From a virus, in the IMG/VR virus record IMGVR_UViG_3300050821_010846, positions 1 through 38,718 of that record: a stretch of DNA of 38,718 bases; one strand, 5' to 3'. A model generated the notes under the pieces. It saw only the letters and a program-made list of their open reading frames with translations. It searched no databases and had not been told where the DNA came from. Every line of letters starts with the position of its first letter. Position 1 is the first letter of the stretch. Of the stretch, positions 8,413 to 16,671 are shown piece after piece. Made by a program: the position numbers and the translations under genes.

Positions 8413-10199
8413 CAAATTCTTTCTTTGCTGATCTTGATGTTTCACCTTCATATAGTCAACAACAGTCTCAGTCAAGTTCTTTTTTTTCAGATCTTAATGA
8501 AGCAGATGAAAGAACCAAGTTCCTTGAATTGCCTTTTGAAGAAAGGGCTAGAATATCAAAAGAATTAGGAGAAAAAGCAAGTCAGCAAGCAAGAACAGCG
8601 GTAGGAGCTGGCATGATACCTGGTGGGGGAAAATTGCTTGAAAAGGCAAGAGAAAAAGGTCTTCTTGAACCTTCATTAAATCCTACAGCAGAATCAGTAG
8701 CACAATTTGGTGGAGAAGCTCTCAAAATCGGTGCATTAGGCGCTGGAGTAACAGCCGCTACCAATCCAATTCTTTCGGGTATTCCAGGCGCTGGAATCGC
8801 ACAATCAGCGCTTACAGGAGCAACTTATAAAGGTCTTGAAACAATTGCCGGAGAGCAGCGATTACCTGAGACGCCGGAAGTTGTTGGAGAAGCTGCATTA
8901 TTTGGTGGGGGACATGCATTATTTCAGGCAGCTAGAAAAACTGCTCAATTTCTGAAAGGAAAAGAAATAAAACCTTCGAATCTAATAAAATCTTCTACTG
9001 ATGAATTTTATAAAAAACAAGTGATAAAAGGTAAACTTGAAATTCCTAAAAATCGAGGGAAGACAATTGAAACAGCCATAGGAGAAAAATACGGTCTTAG
9101 ACCATTTGCAGGAACTGAGATAAAAGAACCTCGTGGTATAACACCAACTATTTCTAAGGAACAGGCAAGAGGAATAAAGAAAGAAATAAAACAATCATCA
9201 GAAAATGTTGTAAAAGCTATAGTAAAAGAAAATATTCCAGCAGCAGTGGCAAGAGAACGAGGATTAGATTTAAATAAAGCTAGTAAAGATTATTATGATT
9301 TAGCTAATAATCGAGCACAAGTAGCAAAAAGAAGAGTGAATTTACTTCCTATTGTTGAATGGATGGATAAGGAAATCGACTCAATTCAAAAAAGTATTCC
9401 TTCGATTTCAGATCCAAAAAATAAAAGATTGTCTATCATAAAAGAAGAAAGAAAGAAGTTTCTTCAGCCAAATCCAGAGTATAACGAAAAACCAAGCAAA
9501 ATTTTGGATGAATTTGGACGGCCTATGCGAAGTCCAGTAGTTCCTAAAGAAATGGTTAAAAAAATTGATGCTAGGAAAACATTAAAACAATATCAAGCTT
9601 ATAATGAAAATGTTGATAGATTATATAAAAAAACAGAAATGACCGGATTAGAACAAGCAGAAGCTAAGGCTTATCATGATATCAATGATCAACTAGTAAA
9701 TGCAATGAAAGCATCTGGAAATGAAGCTGTAGCTAGGCCTTTCGGATATGCTAATGAAATCTATAAACAAACAAAAAACCTTCAATTGGTGGAGAAAATT
9801 TTAGAAGATGGTTTTAGAAATCCAAATAGCCTTAAAAATATTTTGAAAAGTAGTAAAAGGGGATATTTACAAAAAAGTTTAGGAAAGGATGCAATGAATC
9901 AATTGGATGAAATAGCAAAATATCAAACTGCTGTTTCTGATAAAATGAAAGATTTTGTAAAAATTCAAGACCCTGAATATCTCAATATAAGAAAATTATG
10001 GAGAAATATAGCAGATATTCCAGCGAGGATTGCTGGAAAAGGATATACTGGTAAAGATATTAATAACTCATATATAAAATTTCAAAAGAAATTTCTTGCT
10101 AAAGACTATAAAGCAGCGGAAAAGGAGGCAGAAGAAATTTTAGAAAATCTTGGGCAAAAAACTTTGGAAGTGAAACCTAAAGAAATTTCTGGTTCTTGA
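8409..10199 (+). CDS. Putative ejection protein, P22 gp16-like
   Basis: 596 residues, close to the 609 of P22 gp16. N-terminal 60 residues hold a doubled SSFFSDL/NSFFADL motif; residues about 60-180 are Ala/Gly-rich with membrane-active character (GALGAGVTAATNPILSG); the rest is a lysine-rich helical region. A repeated N-terminal FFxDL motif could be a docking peptide for the portal or hub. The gene is distinctly AT-rich compared with upstream virion genes. Its last 23 bases overlap a convergent minus-strand microprotein gene. No peptidase motif was recognised. Confidence 0.55.
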   Translation: MTNSFFADLDVSPSYSQQQSQSSSFFSDLNEADERTKFLELPFEERARISKELGEKASQQARTAVGAGMIPGGGKLLEKAREKGLLEPSLNPTAESVAQFGGEALKIGALGAGVTAATNPILSGIPGAGIAQSALTGATYKGLETIAGEQRLPETPEVVGEAALFGGGHALFQAARKTAQFLKGKEIKPSNLIKSSTDEFYKKQVIKGKLEIPKNRGKTIETAIGEKYGLRPFAGTEIKEPRGITPTISKEQARGIKKEIKQSSENVVKAIVKENIPAAVARERGLDLNKASKDYYDLANNRAQVAKRRVNLLPIVEWMDKEIDSIQKSIPSISDPKNKRLSIIKEERKKFLQPNPEYNEKPSKILDEFGRPMRSPVVPKEMVKKIDARKTLKQYQAYNENVDRLYKKTEMTGLEQAEAKAYHDINDQLVNAMKASGNEAVARPFGYANEIYKQTKNLQLVEKILEDGFRNPNSLKNILKSSKRGYLQKSLGKDAMNQLDEIAKYQTAVSDKMKDFVKIQDPEYLNIRKLWRNIADIPARIAGKGYTGKDINNSYIKFQKKFLAKDYKAAEKEAEEILENLGQKTLEVKPKEISGS

Positions 10200-10338
10200 C
10201 TTCTTCAATTTTAAATAGAATCGAATGCCATAAAAACCAAGCTCCCCAACCAACTGCATAGAATATAGATCCTATGAGGAAAATAGTTGGAAGTGCTAAT
10301 CCAATGAGAGCTGCATACATTAGTATAGTGAATACCAT
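10177..10338 (-). CDS. Microprotein with a long hydrophobic segment, holin-like candidate
   Basis: 53 residues. Residues 1-42 are almost continuously hydrophobic (MVFTILMYAALIGLALPTIF, then GSIFYAVGWGAWFLW) followed by a charged tail (KIEEVKNQK). Such a protein must sit in the membrane, with one long or two short helices. It is the last of four genes chained by TGATG/TAATG stop-start overlaps. A holin or antiholin role fits size and topology, but no endolysin is visible next to it, so it is only a candidate. Confidence 0.55.
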   Translation of the reverse strand: MVFTILMYAALIGLALPTIFLIGSIFYAVGWGAWFLWHSILFKIEEVKNQKFL

Positions 10339-10502
10339 CACTTCTTCTCCATGATTTGATCTACCTTTTTCTCTATCCTATCTTGTCTTATTGATAGGTC
10401 TAGAATCTTCAATTTAAACTTATTGTATATTACGAAAATGATAATTCCTGTTATGTAAAAACCTGCACATATGACATGAGGCAATATATTACTTTCTTCC
10501 AT
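10338..10502 (-). CDS. Microprotein with one N-terminal membrane helix
   Basis: 54 residues. A hydrophobic helix spans residues about 8-26 (HVICAGFYITGIIIFVIY), followed by a charged, helical tail (KLKILDLSIRQDRIEKKVDQ). This is the outline of small membrane-anchored phage proteins, including some inner-membrane spanins and holin partners, but it is too short to assign. It overlaps both neighbours (TAATG at its start, TGATG at its end), so its translation is coupled to them. Confidence 0.55.
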   Translation of the reverse strand: MEESNILPHVICAGFYITGIIIFVIYNKFKLKILDLSIRQDRIEKKVDQIMEKK

Positions 10503-10675
10503 TATTTCTTCTCATTTATTATTGTTTCCATCATATGAATATACTTTTCTTCCAGTTTGCAAAGCCTTCCATGAAAGTCTTTTACTTCTTTATGAAATTC
10601 TCCGATCTGTCGCTGGCTATGAAAATACATGCCAAGATTTACCGCTATGATAGTTAACACATGATACCATTCCAT
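10502..10675 (-). CDS. Microprotein with N-terminal hydrophobic segment and coiled-coil tail
   Basis: 57 residues. The first 18 residues are moderately hydrophobic (WYHVLTIIAVNLGMYF) and could anchor the protein; residues 20-57 are helical and charged with spaced His residues (FHKEVKDFHGRLCKLEEKYIH). Topology resembles the neighbouring microprotein, as if the two arose from a similar template. Its start overlaps the upstream stop (TAATG). Confidence 0.5.
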   Translation of the reverse strand: MEWYHVLTIIAVNLGMYFHSQRQIGEFHKEVKDFHGRLCKLEEKYIHMMETIINEKK

Positions 10676-10830
10676 TACTCACTCTCCATGTATTCATCAA
10701 GGGGCTCGCTTCCGGAATCTACAGTATCTTCCTGCATTTCCATATCGCGTACATACGCTTCGTTTGCTCGCTTTATCACATCGAATAGGTCGGATTCATG
10801 GCACATAGCGCAGCAGATTAGGATGTTCAT
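10675..10830 (-). CDS. Acidic microprotein, first gene of the minus-strand cassette
   Basis: 51 residues beginning MNILICCAMCHESDLF, with three Cys in the first ten residues, then an acidic tail (QEDTVDSGSEPLDEYMESE). AGAGAGG lies at a good distance upstream of the ATG. The CC..C arrangement could bind a metal or a lipid, but there is no lipobox-type signal. It opens a four-gene overlapping cassette controlled by the promoter at 10851-10879. Confidence 0.5.
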   Translation of the reverse strand: MNILICCAMCHESDLFDVIKRANEAYVRDMEMQEDTVDSGSEPLDEYMESE

Positions 10831-10850
10831 CGTGGCCTCTCTTTCTAGAT

Positions 10851-10866
10851 AGTATAATATTTTACT
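10851..10866 (-). promoter_or_regulatory. Shared 16-bp promoter/operator motif, copy 1
   Basis: Minus-strand reading AGTAAAATATTATACT. Copies at 19957-19972 (AGTAAAACGTTATACT) and 20624-20639 (AGTAAAATATTACACT) differ by at most three bases. The motif is nearly palindromic (AGTA-WAA-NN-TTW-TACT) and covers the -10 box here, as expected of a repressor operator or a dedicated promoter class. Confidence 0.55.
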
Positions 10867-10879
10867 GATTTAATTGCAA
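10851..10879 (-). promoter_or_regulatory. Sigma70-type promoter of the minus-strand microprotein cassette
   Basis: Reading the minus strand: TTGCAA (10874-10879), 17-base spacer, TATACT (10851-10856). The first gene starts at 10830, giving a leader of about 15 bases that includes AGAGAGG. The -10 lies inside the shared 16-bp motif described at 10851-10866. Confidence 0.65.
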
Positions 10880-10904
10880 ATAATTTACCAGAACATGATT
10901 TTTG

Positions 10905-10933
10905 TTGATTAAACATTAAATAGGGATTATGAT
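10905..10933 (+). promoter_or_regulatory. Sigma70-type promoter of the fibre/tail-tip operon
   Basis: TTGATT (10905-10910), 17-base spacer, TATGAT (10928-10933), ending 30 bases before the fibre start at 10964. It is divergent from the promoter at 10851-10879, with about 25 bases between the two -35 boxes. The 133-base gap 10831-10963 is thus entirely regulatory. Confidence 0.6.
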
Positions 10934-10963
10934 GCAACTTCATTCACCTAAGAGGTACAAAAA

Positions 10964-12985
10964 ATGGCTCTCACAACAATGTCAGTAAAACAAGGCTTCC
11001 CATACTATGGTGGAGGCCAAGTCCCAAATCCTTCCAATGTAATCGTAGCAACAATAAATCCTTCCAATGCGGCTACAGGAAATGCTATAGGAACGATCTG
11101 GATCAACAAATCGGCTGCTACATCATTTATAGCAACGCAGAATACAGGTATCAACGGTTCTGTGACATGGGAGCAATTTGGCCTTTCAACAGGAACAGTG
11201 GGATTCCTTGCCGGAGATTCTGGGGGCAATATAGGCCCTACAGGTGGTGGTGTTATCAATATCAATGGTACGGCAAACCAAACAACGGTGACAGGAAACG
11301 CCGGAGCAAATCAACTTGTGATTAGTCTTCCTTCTACAATGATTACTCCTGGAACACTTGAAATAACCGGAACATTGACAGTTGATGGGGCAGGTACTTC
11401 TGCTATAGGAACCTCGAATTCGGCGACTACGGTTAACATCGCCAGTGGTACCGGAGGTAACACTGTTTCTATAAACAATGGAGCTAATACATCTGCTAAT
11501 ACCACAAACATAATGAGTGGAAATTCCGCCGTAAACAACACGCTAAACATCATGAATGGAACGCTTTCCGGTGGAACTCAAGCCTTAAACATCATGAACG
11601 GTACAGGTACGGCAGCAGCTCGTCTTATTAATCTAGGTACTAATGGAGCCAATACCACAATAACTATAGGAAATAATGCAAGTTCAAGTGGAATTGCAAT
11701 GTTAGTGGGTACAGGTAATTTTTCTTTGGATGGTTCCTCTACTGCAACATACGCAATAGCTGCTTCTGTTACAACAGGAACAATAGCAATTGGGGGAACA
11801 GCAGGCACAGGAAATATGACCTTTGGTTCAAGTTCCGGAACACAAACAGTCCTCATAGCTAATGGATCAGGTGCTGCAACATTGAATCTTGCCAATGGCA
11901 CTACAAGTCATAATGCTACTGTGAACGTTATGACAAGTGCGATGTCTGCTGGTACCCAAGCTTTCAATCTGTTCACTGGAATAGCTACAGGAGGTACACA
12001 GACAACAAATATCAATACAGGTGCCTCTGCTTCTACTGTAAACATCGGTAATGCAACAGGTGCTTCAGCTACTACAATCACGGTAGGTACAGGCAATTTC
12101 CTAGTTAATGGTGCCGTTACATCAACATACACAATCGGTACTGCCACAGGAACAGGACAGATCAATTTGGGAATATCTACTGCCGCAGAAACAATTGCCA
12201 TTGCTAACGCTGCCTCAAGCACAGGTGCCCAAAGTGTTAATATACTTTCAGGAGCAACTCCAGGAGCCGCACAAACCATCAATATGATGAATGGTGTGAT
12301 CTCTGCGAATGCCGCCCAAGCATTAAACGTAATGACAGGTACATATACTACAGGTTCTCAGACAGTGAACCTAATTACTGGTACACCTTCAGGTGGTACA
12401 CAAGCTGTAAACATCCTATCAGGAACCTCAACAGGCGGTACGCAAACTCTGATTGCCGGCAACATTGCGCAAGCTGCAAATGCTGTATCTCTGCTTTCTG
12501 GAAGCTCTGGAGGTCTTACATTTACTTCAGGAACGGCAAGCAATGTCCTTCTTCAAGCAGGTGGTACATATTGGGGTCAGCAAGGAAGTACAGCTCCTTC
12601 TGCTGGATACATTGGCCAGCAGCTTATTACAACTGTTACCTCAGGTGCCGCTATCACTATGACAACAAGCGCTACAGTCTATAACATCGCTACTGTGAAC
12701 CTAACGGCAGGATGTTGGGATGTCACAGGATGCGTTATCATAAATGGAACTGTACAGACACTAAACCAGGCAAGTATTTCAACAGCAACTAATACGCTAG
12801 GAGCTCTTGGCGTTGCTTGTGGCTCTACGAGTGCAAGTGCTGGATCAAGCATCCCTGTAGGAGTACAAACACCAGTATTCCGCGTGAATCTTGCTTCTAC
12901 AACATCATATTATCTGACAGCGGCTTCAACATTTGGTGGATCTGCTACAGGATATGGAACTATCAGAGCGGTGCGCGTAGCATGA
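10964..12985 (+). CDS. Repetitive tail fibre / tailspike-like protein
   Basis: 673 residues. A short N-terminal domain (about 1-85, with GTIWINKSAATSFIATQNTG) is followed by roughly 430 residues of short degenerate repeats of the type xxxNIxxGTxxGGTQALNIMNG, each about 12-17 residues, extremely rich in Thr, Ala, Gly, Asn and Ser with almost no charged residues, as in beta-helical or triple-stranded fibres. The C-terminal 130 residues (from about GGTYWGQQGSTAPSAGYIGQQ) form a distinct tip domain ending in a beta pattern (GYGTIRAVRVA). It heads the tail-tip operon, and its stop overlaps the glycosyltransferase start (ATGA). Confidence 0.75.
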   Translation: MALTTMSVKQGFPYYGGGQVPNPSNVIVATINPSNAATGNAIGTIWINKSAATSFIATQNTGINGSVTWEQFGLSTGTVGFLAGDSGGNIGPTGGGVININGTANQTTVTGNAGANQLVISLPSTMITPGTLEITGTLTVDGAGTSAIGTSNSATTVNIASGTGGNTVSINNGANTSANTTNIMSGNSAVNNTLNIMNGTLSGGTQALNIMNGTGTAAARLINLGTNGANTTITIGNNASSSGIAMLVGTGNFSLDGSSTATYAIAASVTTGTIAIGGTAGTGNMTFGSSSGTQTVLIANGSGAATLNLANGTTSHNATVNVMTSAMSAGTQAFNLFTGIATGGTQTTNINTGASASTVNIGNATGASATTITVGTGNFLVNGAVTSTYTIGTATGTGQINLGISTAAETIAIANAASSTGAQSVNILSGATPGAAQTINMMNGVISANAAQALNVMTGTYTTGSQTVNLITGTPSGGTQAVNILSGTSTGGTQTLIAGNIAQAANAVSLLSGSSGGLTFTSGTASNVLLQAGGTYWGQQGSTAPSAGYIGQQLITTVTSGAAITMTTSATVYNIATVNLTAGCWDVTGCVIINGTVQTLNQASISTATNTLGALGVACGSTSASAGSSIPVGVQTPVFRVNLASTTSYYLTAASTFGGSATGYGTIRAVRVA

Positions 12986-13644
12986 CGAAGTTGTTTATCG
13001 CAACACCTGCTTTTTCTGGTCAAGTGCATGCAAGCTATGCCATTTCTCTTGCAGAGATGGCATCTATTCTTGTCATGCACAACATATCATCTATGTATCG
13101 TATTCATTCATCGGGATCGCTTCTTTCCGCAGAAAGAAATATGCTCAATAAATTCTTTCTGGAATCAGATTGTACCCACATGCTCTGTATCGATGCAGAT
13201 ATAGCTTGGAAGGCAAATGATGTCATAAAAATGATTCTTTATGATGAAGAGTTCATTGCAGGAGCTTATCCGGCAAGATCGGAAGATCATTTTCATTTCG
13301 AGGCTTGTACAAACCCTGATGGAACCATCATCCAAAAGGGAAATCTTCTCAAAATGAATCTTATGCCGGCAGGCTTCATGCTATTGAAAAGATCAGCTCT
13401 TGAAAAAATGATAGCCTTTTATCCTGAGCTTGCATATAAACCGAAAAGCGTCCGTAGGGATAACTTCCAAGGCACAATGCTGTATAACACAGAGCTTATA
13501 GATGGAGAATTCTGGGGAGAGGATTATGTGTTCTGTAAACGAGCTATAAATGCCGGAATAGACATATGGTGCGACCCAACTTTTGAATTCAACCATGCAG
13601 GAAGAAAAGGCCGCTTGATAGACACTTTAAAAATTGAAAGGTGA
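12982..13644 (+). CDS. Phage glycosyltransferase, GT-A fold
   Basis: 220 residues; ATG chosen because it overlaps the fibre stop as ATGA. Motifs: MLCIDADIAW near residue 62 (the D-x-D that binds metal and nucleotide sugar), AGAYPAR near residue 92, LMPAGFMLLKRSALEKM near residue 123, and GEDYVFCKRAINAGIDIW near residue 177 followed by FNHAG. These blocks in this order are typical of phage-encoded GT-A enzymes. The substrate cannot be read; encoded between fibre and lectin-like genes, it may glycosylate a virion protein or alter host surface sugars. Translation coupled to the fibre favours a virion or surface-related role. Confidence 0.75.
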   Translation: MTKLFIATPAFSGQVHASYAISLAEMASILVMHNISSMYRIHSSGSLLSAERNMLNKFFLESDCTHMLCIDADIAWKANDVIKMILYDEEFIAGAYPARSEDHFHFEACTNPDGTIIQKGNLLKMNLMPAGFMLLKRSALEKMIAFYPELAYKPKSVRRDNFQGTMLYNTELIDGEFWGEDYVFCKRAINAGIDIWCDPTFEFNHAGRKGRLIDTLKIER

Positions 13645-13647
13645 AAA

Positions 13648-13842
13648 ATGCAGAAAACCATCACGAAACTTGAGATTAAGAAAGGCGAAAGGTCATACAT
13701 ACTTCTTTTGGAAAATGATTCTCCTCTAGGAGAGACTCATGATGTTCTCATAGAACTGAGGCAGTATGTGGTTGAAATAGCTAATAAAATGTTGAAAGAA
13801 CAATCCCAGAAAGAAGAGGTAATCTCAGATGCCGGACAGTAA
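13648..13842 (+). CDS. Small helical protein, function unknown
   Basis: 64 residues, start 3 bases after the glycosyltransferase stop with AGGTGAAAA upstream. N-terminal half has a beta-like pattern (KLEIKKGERSYILLLENDS), C-terminal half is a charged helix (VLIELRQYVVEIANKMLKEQ). It overlaps the next gene by 14 bases in another frame. No family recognised; position suggests a chaperone or assembly partner of tail proteins. Confidence 0.45.
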   Translation: MQKTITKLEIKKGERSYILLLENDSPLGETHDVLIELRQYVVEIANKMLKEQSQKEEVISDAGQ

Positions 13843-14158
13843 AATTCGATGGAATATGGAGACGCTACGGGTATTTAGCAGCGCCTCTTTAACAGGGTCT
13901 TACCAGAACTTCGGAACTCCTACAGTAAATAAGGCTGTAGGATTTCATATCATAAACAATGGCTCTACAGACGTTACCATATCAAACGATGGTACAAATG
14001 ATAAACTCTATGTGCCAGCAGGTTCTTTTGTACTGCTAGACATCGCAGCAAATTGCGAAAGTGATGACGAGTCCTTCCTTCCGGCTCAGACACAATGGGA
14101 AATAAAAGGCACAGCAGGAATAGGAAATATCTATCTAGAATCATATTTTCAATATTGA
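13829..14158 (+). CDS. Small beta-rich tail protein
   Basis: 109 residues with a jelly-roll-like beta pattern: AVGFHIINNGSTDVTISNDGTNDKLYVPAGSF, followed by WEIKGTAGIGNIYLESYF. Proteins that pair position-dependent intensity strands with GxG turns in this way are common virion accessory proteins. It lies in the fibre operon, 6 bases before a lectin-like gene, and is probably part of the tail tip. Confidence 0.5.
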   Translation: MPDSKIRWNMETLRVFSSASLTGSYQNFGTPTVNKAVGFHIINNGSTDVTISNDGTNDKLYVPAGSFVLLDIAANCESDDESFLPAQTQWEIKGTAGIGNIYLESYFQY

Positions 14159-14164
14159 GGCATC

Positions 14165-14854
14165 ATGTCACAGGCAGGACTAATAAACATAGGGACAAAT
14201 CCTAATTCTTTTAAGCCAAATCAGGTCGTAAATCTAGTGGATGATTTTGTAAGCAATGGCAATACAACGGGCTTGTATAACTGGGGTAATGGAAGCCTAT
14301 CATACATTAATGGAACTGCCACAAATCCAGGGCAGATGACTTTTCCAACGATATCAACAGGTCTATTCTTGTTGTCTACAGGAGGTACAGTCAATCCATT
14401 TTTATTTGGAGGAGGCTCCTTTGCACTAAATTTTGTCTTTAACCTTGTTGCCCTCTCTACAAACACAAATGCTTATACGTTCTATCTAGGATTTATGCAA
14501 CAGGCAGATGCTTCCGTTCCTCAAGCCCCTGGTAATGGCGTATATTTTCAATACACACATACCGTAAATAGCGGAAATTGGCAGATAGTGACTAACCACG
14601 CAGGAACAAAGACAACACAAAACACCTCAACTCCAGCAGCTATAGGATTTCTGAATTTCGGTATTGATGTAAACGCAGCAGGAACAAGCGCCTCGTTTTA
14701 CATAAACGGAACACAGATAGGAACAACCATAAGCACAAATATGCCAGTGGTAGCACTGCAACCAGCGATTATATCTCTTGTCTCAGCAGGAAACTTGCCA
14801 GCTCAAGCAGTTGATCTTTTCTACATGCAAAACATTTTAACAACGCCAAGATAA
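14165..14854 (+). CDS. Lectin-like (concanavalin/LamG-type) tail protein
   Basis: 229 residues. After a 25-residue linker the sequence shows the alternating pattern of a concanavalin-like jelly roll: LVDDFVSNGNTTGLYNWG, FALNFVFNLVALSTNTNAYTFYLGF, GNWQIVTNHAGTKTTQNT, then FLNFGIDVNAAGTSASFYINGTQIGTT. The last block (G.....FYINGTQIGTT) is the characteristic strand-turn of LamG/ConA domains. Such domains bind glycans and are common in adhesion proteins. Its stop and the next start overlap (TAATG). Confidence 0.6.
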   Translation: MSQAGLINIGTNPNSFKPNQVVNLVDDFVSNGNTTGLYNWGNGSLSYINGTATNPGQMTFPTISTGLFLLSTGGTVNPFLFGGGSFALNFVFNLVALSTNTNAYTFYLGFMQQADASVPQAPGNGVYFQYTHTVNSGNWQIVTNHAGTKTTQNTSTPAAIGFLNFGIDVNAAGTSASFYINGTQIGTTISTNMPVVALQPAIISLVSAGNLPAQAVDLFYMQNILTTPR

Positions 14855-15333
14855 TGTCAGGGCCTCTTCCTTCAGTTCCCATATACTTCGTTACGAATTC
14901 TGGAACAGGTTCGGCAACTCTAGGATATCTAAATGTAGTAGGTTCTGCGGGCACTACCGTTTCGGCTTCAGGAAACACCATCACAATCGGCGTTTCTGGT
15001 TCAGGCATGACATGGTCAAGGATAACAGCTTCTCAAACGCTAGTGGTGAATAATGGCTATTTTTGCGTATCTCCAGGAGGAGCGCTCGCACTTCTTCTAC
15101 CTGCAACAAGCAACGTAGGCGATGAAATAGAAATAGCTCTCAAAGGCGCAACATCTTTCACTGTAACGCAAAGCGCAGGTCAATCAATAGAGATAGCAAA
15201 CTCAATAACAACTGTAGGTGTCGGAGGTTCTCTTGCTTCTACTCAACAAGGTGATACCCTAAGACTTGTCTGCCTAGTCCAAAACTTAACTTGGCAAGTA
15301 ATGTCGAGCATGGGAAATTTAACAGTGGTTTAA
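14854..15333 (+). CDS. Tail-tip protein, paralogue A
   Basis: 159 residues. The N-terminal 50 residues are a Gly/Thr-rich shaft-like segment (SGSGMTW); the C-terminal 105 residues hold a recurring domain with TLVVNNGY at its start, a LLLPATSNVGDEIEI strand and the block VTQSAGQSIEIAN, ending NLTVV. The next gene has the same domain in the same order, so the two are tandem duplicates. Domains of this kind recur in adhesion regions of phages; ligand unknown. Confidence 0.6.
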   Translation: MSGPLPSVPIYFVTNSGTGSATLGYLNVVGSAGTTVSASGNTITIGVSGSGMTWSRITASQTLVVNNGYFCVSPGGALALLLPATSNVGDEIEIALKGATSFTVTQSAGQSIEIANSITTVGVGGSLASTQQGDTLRLVCLVQNLTWQVMSSMGNLTVV

Positions 15334-15348
15334 AAAAGGTCTTACAAT

Positions 15349-15840
15349 ATGCCTACAAACAATAGCATCAATATTTCAAGCAGTGGTTACACTGTCTACG
15401 ATGGATCGGGAACTTTTACGGGAAGAACTTTCCAAGCAGGTACTGGTATATCTCTTACCAACGCTTCAGGAACAGGTGGAAATACCACAATAACAGCTAC
15501 AGGTGGTGGTTTGACCTGGACAGACGTCACAGGAACTACACAAACCCTCTCAGTGAATAATGGCTATACCAGTAACGATGGGGCAAGCTTAGTCACCTTC
15601 ACGCTTCCTGTAACCGCAGCATATGGAACGATTTTTGCTGTAGTAGGTAAAGCAGCAGGCTTATGGACAATAGCTCAAAACTCTGGTCAAACAATACATT
15701 TCGGAGTAGTAAATACCACAACAGGCGCTACCGGCACTTTATCTTCTACAAAACAGTATGATGTAGTATATCTACTGACGACAATAGCAAATACAGACTT
15801 CACGGTTATCAATGCTGTAGGAAATCTTACATACGTTTAA
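15349..15840 (+). CDS. Tail-tip protein, paralogue B
   Basis: 163 residues; same plan as the preceding gene: Gly/Thr-rich shaft with GTGISLTNASGTGGNTTIT, then TLSVNNGYTSNDGASLVTFTLP, IAQNSGQTIHFG and a NLTYV end. The two proteins are clearly related over their C-terminal 105 residues but diverged in loops, as expected of duplicated receptor-binding domains. They may form a hetero-oligomeric tip or be alternatives. Confidence 0.6.
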   Translation: MPTNNSINISSSGYTVYDGSGTFTGRTFQAGTGISLTNASGTGGNTTITATGGGLTWTDVTGTTQTLSVNNGYTSNDGASLVTFTLPVTAAYGTIFAVVGKAAGLWTIAQNSGQTIHFGVVNTTTGATGTLSSTKQYDVVYLLTTIANTDFTVINAVGNLTYV

Positions 15841-15846
15841 GGCTTT

Positions 15847-16524
15847 ATGGTCACAAACAATATCGCAAATATCCCGACTGCTGCTTCAGGAAAAGTTCTC
15901 CAAGGAGCAGGTGTTGGAAATGCACTCACTTTTTCCACCCCAACTTATCCAAGTGCTAGCGGAACAGCTAGAACAATTCTTGTCTCTGATGGAACGAATA
16001 ACATCTATTCCACAGAAACCTGGCCAGTGCCAGGAACCTCAGGAAATGTTCTTACAAGTAACGGAACGAACTGGACAAGCGCAGCAGCTACAGGTCCTTC
16101 AGGTCTTACATACGTAACCCTAAACATCACATCGGCTCAGATAAAAGCCCTACACGGAACACCCATACAAGTCGTGGCAGCTCCAGGTTCAGGAAAGGTC
16201 TTGTGCCTCATATCTCCGATCTATGGAAAATTCAACTATGGCGGAACAAACGTATTCGTCGCAGCAGGAAGTCAAACAATAGCTCTCTATTGGGGAACAG
16301 CAACTACAAACGGCGATGTATTGGCAAATGCTCAGCTTACCGGCTCAACATCTGTGTATACAGCAACAACAACATCTACACACACAGGAACAGCATTCGC
16401 AAGCATTGAAAACTTGGCTCTGAATCTATACAACCCAGCAGCAGCAGGTGAAATCACGGGAAATGCAGCAAACAACAATACATTTACAGTATCGTTTTTT
16501 TATTACACTGTAACACTAACTTAG
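15847..16524 (+). CDS. Tail-tip protein with phage-type C-terminal domain
   Basis: 225 residues. An N-terminal fibre-like part (SGKVLQGAGVGNALTFSTPT, then TSGNVLTSNGTNWTS) has the repeats seen in collar and short tail fibres. It is followed from about residue 92 by a domain starting YVTLNITSAQIKALHGTPI and containing APGSGKVLCLISPI, YGGTNVF and a long beta-rich end (FTVSFFYYTVTLT). This C-terminal domain is common as the last module of phage adhesins. It is the last fibre gene before two membrane-protein genes. Confidence 0.6.
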   Translation: MVTNNIANIPTAASGKVLQGAGVGNALTFSTPTYPSASGTARTILVSDGTNNIYSTETWPVPGTSGNVLTSNGTNWTSAAATGPSGLTYVTLNITSAQIKALHGTPIQVVAAPGSGKVLCLISPIYGKFNYGGTNVFVAAGSQTIALYWGTATTNGDVLANAQLTGSTSVYTATTTSTHTGTAFASIENLALNLYNPAAAGEITGNAANNNTFTVSFFYYTVTLT

Positions 16525-16528
16525 GTTC

Positions 16529-16663
16529 ATGATGAATATTATTCTTATTTCAAGTCTAGTTATCTTCCTACCGCTTATGATTATATTAATTCATTATGGC
16601 CCTGACCCAATTATACATTTTATTAAAAAACTCATCAAACTTATTTTGCGTTCAAAAAACTAA
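16529..16663 (+). CDS. Small membrane protein, holin-like candidate
   Basis: 44 residues. One strongly hydrophobic helix (residues 3-22, NIILISSLVIFLPLMIILI), a short polar turn (HYGPDP) and a basic amphipathic end (HFIKKLIKLILRSKN). This is the outline of a pinholin or small class III holin, with positive charges on one side of the membrane. It starts 5 bases after the last tail gene and lies 9 bases before another membrane-protein gene. No lysin neighbour, so function is inferred only from topology. Confidence 0.5.
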   Translation: MMNIILISSLVIFLPLMIILIHYGPDPIIHFIKKLIKLILRSKN

Positions 16664-16671
16664 GAGGAATT

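Noticed and set aside
10964-12985. Several long minus-strand frames opposite the fibre repeats
   Set aside because: They are Val/Pro/Ala-rich reflections of the Thr/Gly/Asn repeats and have no ribosome sites or conserved features.
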